This document shows positions 13,800 to 14,827 of a stretch of 14,827 bases of DNA, piece by piece. The translations under genes were made by a program, and so were the position numbers. Each line of letters opens with the position of its first letter. Position 1 is the first letter of the stretch. The notes beneath the pieces are model-generated. The model saw only the letters and a program-made list of their open reading frames with translations, was not told where the DNA came from and did not search any database. Source of the stretch: JAHIEZ01 sp964598275 (GTDB lineage Bacteria; Patescibacteriota; Microgenomatia; UBA12405); the NCBI GenBank assembly GCA_964598275.1, contig CAZRAZ010000020.1, positions 1 to 14,827 on the forward strand, in the 5' to 3' direction.

Positions 13800-13912
13800 C
13801 CTCCTTCAATGGTCACTCCTCCGTGGGTGAGTCACTCCTCCGAGGTGAGCCTTGGCATCTCGGAGGTGTGACGATCTGCCTCCCCGGACGGTGTGACCGG
13901 AAACCGGCGATT
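13800..13912. repeat. GC-rich cluster of direct and inverted CCTCC/GGAGG repeats
   Basis: Two direct copies of TCACTCCTCCG (T or A) GG with following TGAG occur between 13812 and 13850. An inverted partner CTCGGAGGTGTGA (13859-13871) can pair with the second copy with one mismatch, or less well with the first. Further on, CCGGAAACCGG forms a small hairpin. CTTCAATGGT occurs at 13804-13813 and again at 13916-13925, framing the cluster. The block is far richer in G+C than its surroundings and contains no reading frame. It could be a REP-like element or a structured leader. Confidence 0.6.
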
Positions 13913-13921
13913 AGTCTTCAA

Positions 13922-13937
13922 TGGTAAAATACACTAT
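13922..13937 (+). promoter_or_regulatory. Candidate dnaG promoter
   Basis: TGGTAAAAT (13922-13930) matches the TGn-TAAAAT form seen before other genes here. A start near 13937 would give dnaG a leader of about 100 nt, unlike the leaderless genes. Confidence 0.45.
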
Positions 13938-13994
13938 CTGCTTATATTTAGAATTTTTGTGCCTCTGTGTTTGCCTGCCCCGCCACTGCTGGGG

Positions 13995-14025
13995 TTTAGA
14001 GTTTCGAATTTAGGATTTAGAGTTT
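13995..14025. repeat. AT-rich direct repeats before dnaG
   Basis: TTTAGAGTTT occurs exactly at 13995-14004 and 14016-14025, 21 nt apart, with the related units GAATTTAGGATT between them. This looks like a short degenerate 7-nt-period array (TTTAGAR-type). Confidence 0.7.
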
Positions 14026-14037
14026 AACTAAAAAAGT

Positions 14038-14827
14038 ATGGAAAACCAGGTCGATGAAATCAAAAGAAAACTGGACATTGTTAATGTCATCAGCCATTTC
14101 CTGCCCTTAAAAAAACGCGGTCGTCATTTTTTAGCCAATTGTCCCTTTCATCAGGAAAAAACTCCTTCTTTTACCGTTTCCCCCGAACTGCAGATTTTTA
14201 AATGTTTCGGCTGTGGCAAAGGCGGCGATATTTTTACCTTCGTCCAGGAATACGAAAAAGTCGAGTTTCCCGAAGCTCTGGATATCTTAGCCAAAATGGC
14301 CGGTATCACTCTCAAAAAATCACCCCGTTTTTCCGCCCAAGCTCTAAAATCCAAACAAATCATCGACGTCAATTTTCATATCGCCCGTTTCTACCACTAC
14401 ATTTTAACCTCCCATCCTTTGGGCAAACCCGCTCTTGACTATCTTGCTGGCCGCGGTATCAAATCTGTCACCATCAATACTTTTCAAATCGGTTTTTCTC
14501 CCCAAAATTCAGAGCTTCTGATTAATTATCTTCACAAAAAAAATTTTAGTGATACCGATCTGATTTCTACCGGCACCATCGGTCGTTCTCAATATGGCAA
14601 CCGTCTCTATGACCGTTTTTCCTCTCGTCTTGTTTTTCCCATTTATGACCATCGCCATCGCCTGATTGCTTTCTCCGGCCGCATTTTACCCGGCGCTCCG
14701 GCAAATCAGGCTAAATACATCAACTCTCCCGAAACCGACGTTTATCACAAATCTCATACCGTTTATGGTCTTAATCTGGCCAAAGATCATATCCGTACTG
14801 CCAAATCCGTCATCGTCACCGAAGGCG
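14038..14827 (+). CDS. dnaG: DNA primase DnaG (partial, N-terminal part)
   Basis: Synthesises RNA primers for replication with the DnaB helicase. The 263 visible codons begin with the CHC2 zinc-binding domain: C35, H38, C56 and C59 in CPFHQEKTPSF and CFGCGKGGD. The RNA-polymerase core domain follows, with SQYGNRLYDRFSSRLVFPIYD and IAFSGRIL, then AKYINSPET. The frame stops at the window edge in VIVTEG, the first strand and catalytic glutamate of the TOPRIM domain. The ATG at 14038 gives a family-typical start (VDEIKRKLDIVNVIS). No clear Shine-Dalgarno sequence precedes it (AAAAAGT). Everything seen looks intact. In many bacteria rpoD follows dnaG, but that region is outside the window. Confidence 0.96.
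   Translation, partial: MENQVDEIKRKLDIVNVISHFLPLKKRGRHFLANCPFHQEKTPSFTVSPELQIFKCFGCGKGGDIFTFVQEYEKVEFPEALDILAKMAGITLKKSPRFSAQALKSKQIIDVNFHIARFYHYILTSHPLGKPALDYLAGRGIKSVTINTFQIGFSPQNSELLINYLHKKNFSDTDLISTGTIGRSQYGNRLYDRFSSRLVFPIYDHRHRLIAFSGRILPGAPANQAKYINSPETDVYHKSHTVYGLNLAKDHIRTAKSVIVTEG

Noticed and set aside
13812..13871. Anti-Shine-Dalgarno or rRNA fragment suggested by TCACTCCTCC
   Set aside because: The resemblance to the 16S 3' end covers only a few bases and is explained by the local repeat unit. No other rRNA sequence is present.
1..14827. CRISPR array or phage-type module
   Set aside because: No regularly spaced repeat-spacer pattern was seen. The recombinase is of Xer size and has no accompanying phage genes or visible attachment-site duplications.

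Overview
The window looks like a scaffold piece from a reduced-genome Patescibacteria/CPR bacterium, most likely of the Microgenomates type. I infer this from compact gene packing, short versions of core enzymes (a 763-aa ValRS without the usual C-terminal arm), a secreted-type protein carrying a four-cysteine segment I associate with CPR proteomes, tRNA genes without encoded CCA, and a group I intron inside a tRNA gene. TGA acts as a stop (for example at the ends of the genes finishing at 7247, 7882 and 13759), so this is the standard bacterial code and not the UGA=Gly code of Gracilibacteria. A 100-N scaffold gap lies at 3480-3579.

Layout. 1-749 (-) is an open-ended fused TsaC-TsaE gene for tRNA t6A37 synthesis. 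It diverges from valS (798-3089, +), which overlaps a membrane-anchored TPR-type protein cut by the gap. On the far side of the gap, rplY/ctc (L25, -) diverges from trpS (4300-5322, +). 5328-6489 is a minus-strand unit: elongator tRNA-Met(CAU), a spacer holding a duplicated tRNA 5' segment and two hairpins, tRNA-Ile(UAU), and an unrecognised 266-aa gene starting 10 nt after the tRNA. 6490-8148 (-) is an accessory operon: a DUF6922-like small protein, an AbiEii-type nucleotidyltransferase (a probable toxin-antitoxin-like pair) and a membrane-anchored cysteine-motif protein. 8206-8567 holds a bidirectional terminator and a Met-type tRNA(CAU), probably the initiator, split by a 196-nt group I intron. 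8568-8930 (-) is an FtsB/DivIC-like protein divergent from a Xer-like tyrosine recombinase (8983-9852, +). That gene abuts a convergent VirD4/TraD-like ATPase (9853-12189, -) with its small upstream partner (12176-12544, -). Next come a multi-pass membrane protein (12608-13759, +), a GC-rich repeat-filled spacer, and the start of dnaG (14038 to the end, +).

The main discoveries are: (1) the intron-split tRNA, whose splice sites can be fixed from P1, P10, P7 and the terminal G; (2) the TsaC-TsaE fusion; (3) a recurring promoter design, TGn-TAAAAT or TATAAT placed 5-7 nt before an ATG, in front of at least six genes, implying mostly leaderless mRNAs; (4) tRNA-Ile with a genuine UAU anticodon beside an elongator Met tRNA, with an odd repeat/hairpin insert between them. 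The aminoacyl-tRNA synthetases, L25, t6A enzyme and tRNAs make this largely a translation region, interrupted by the accessory NTase operon. The plus strand is C-rich and G-poor whichever strand is coding, so codon choice follows the strand.
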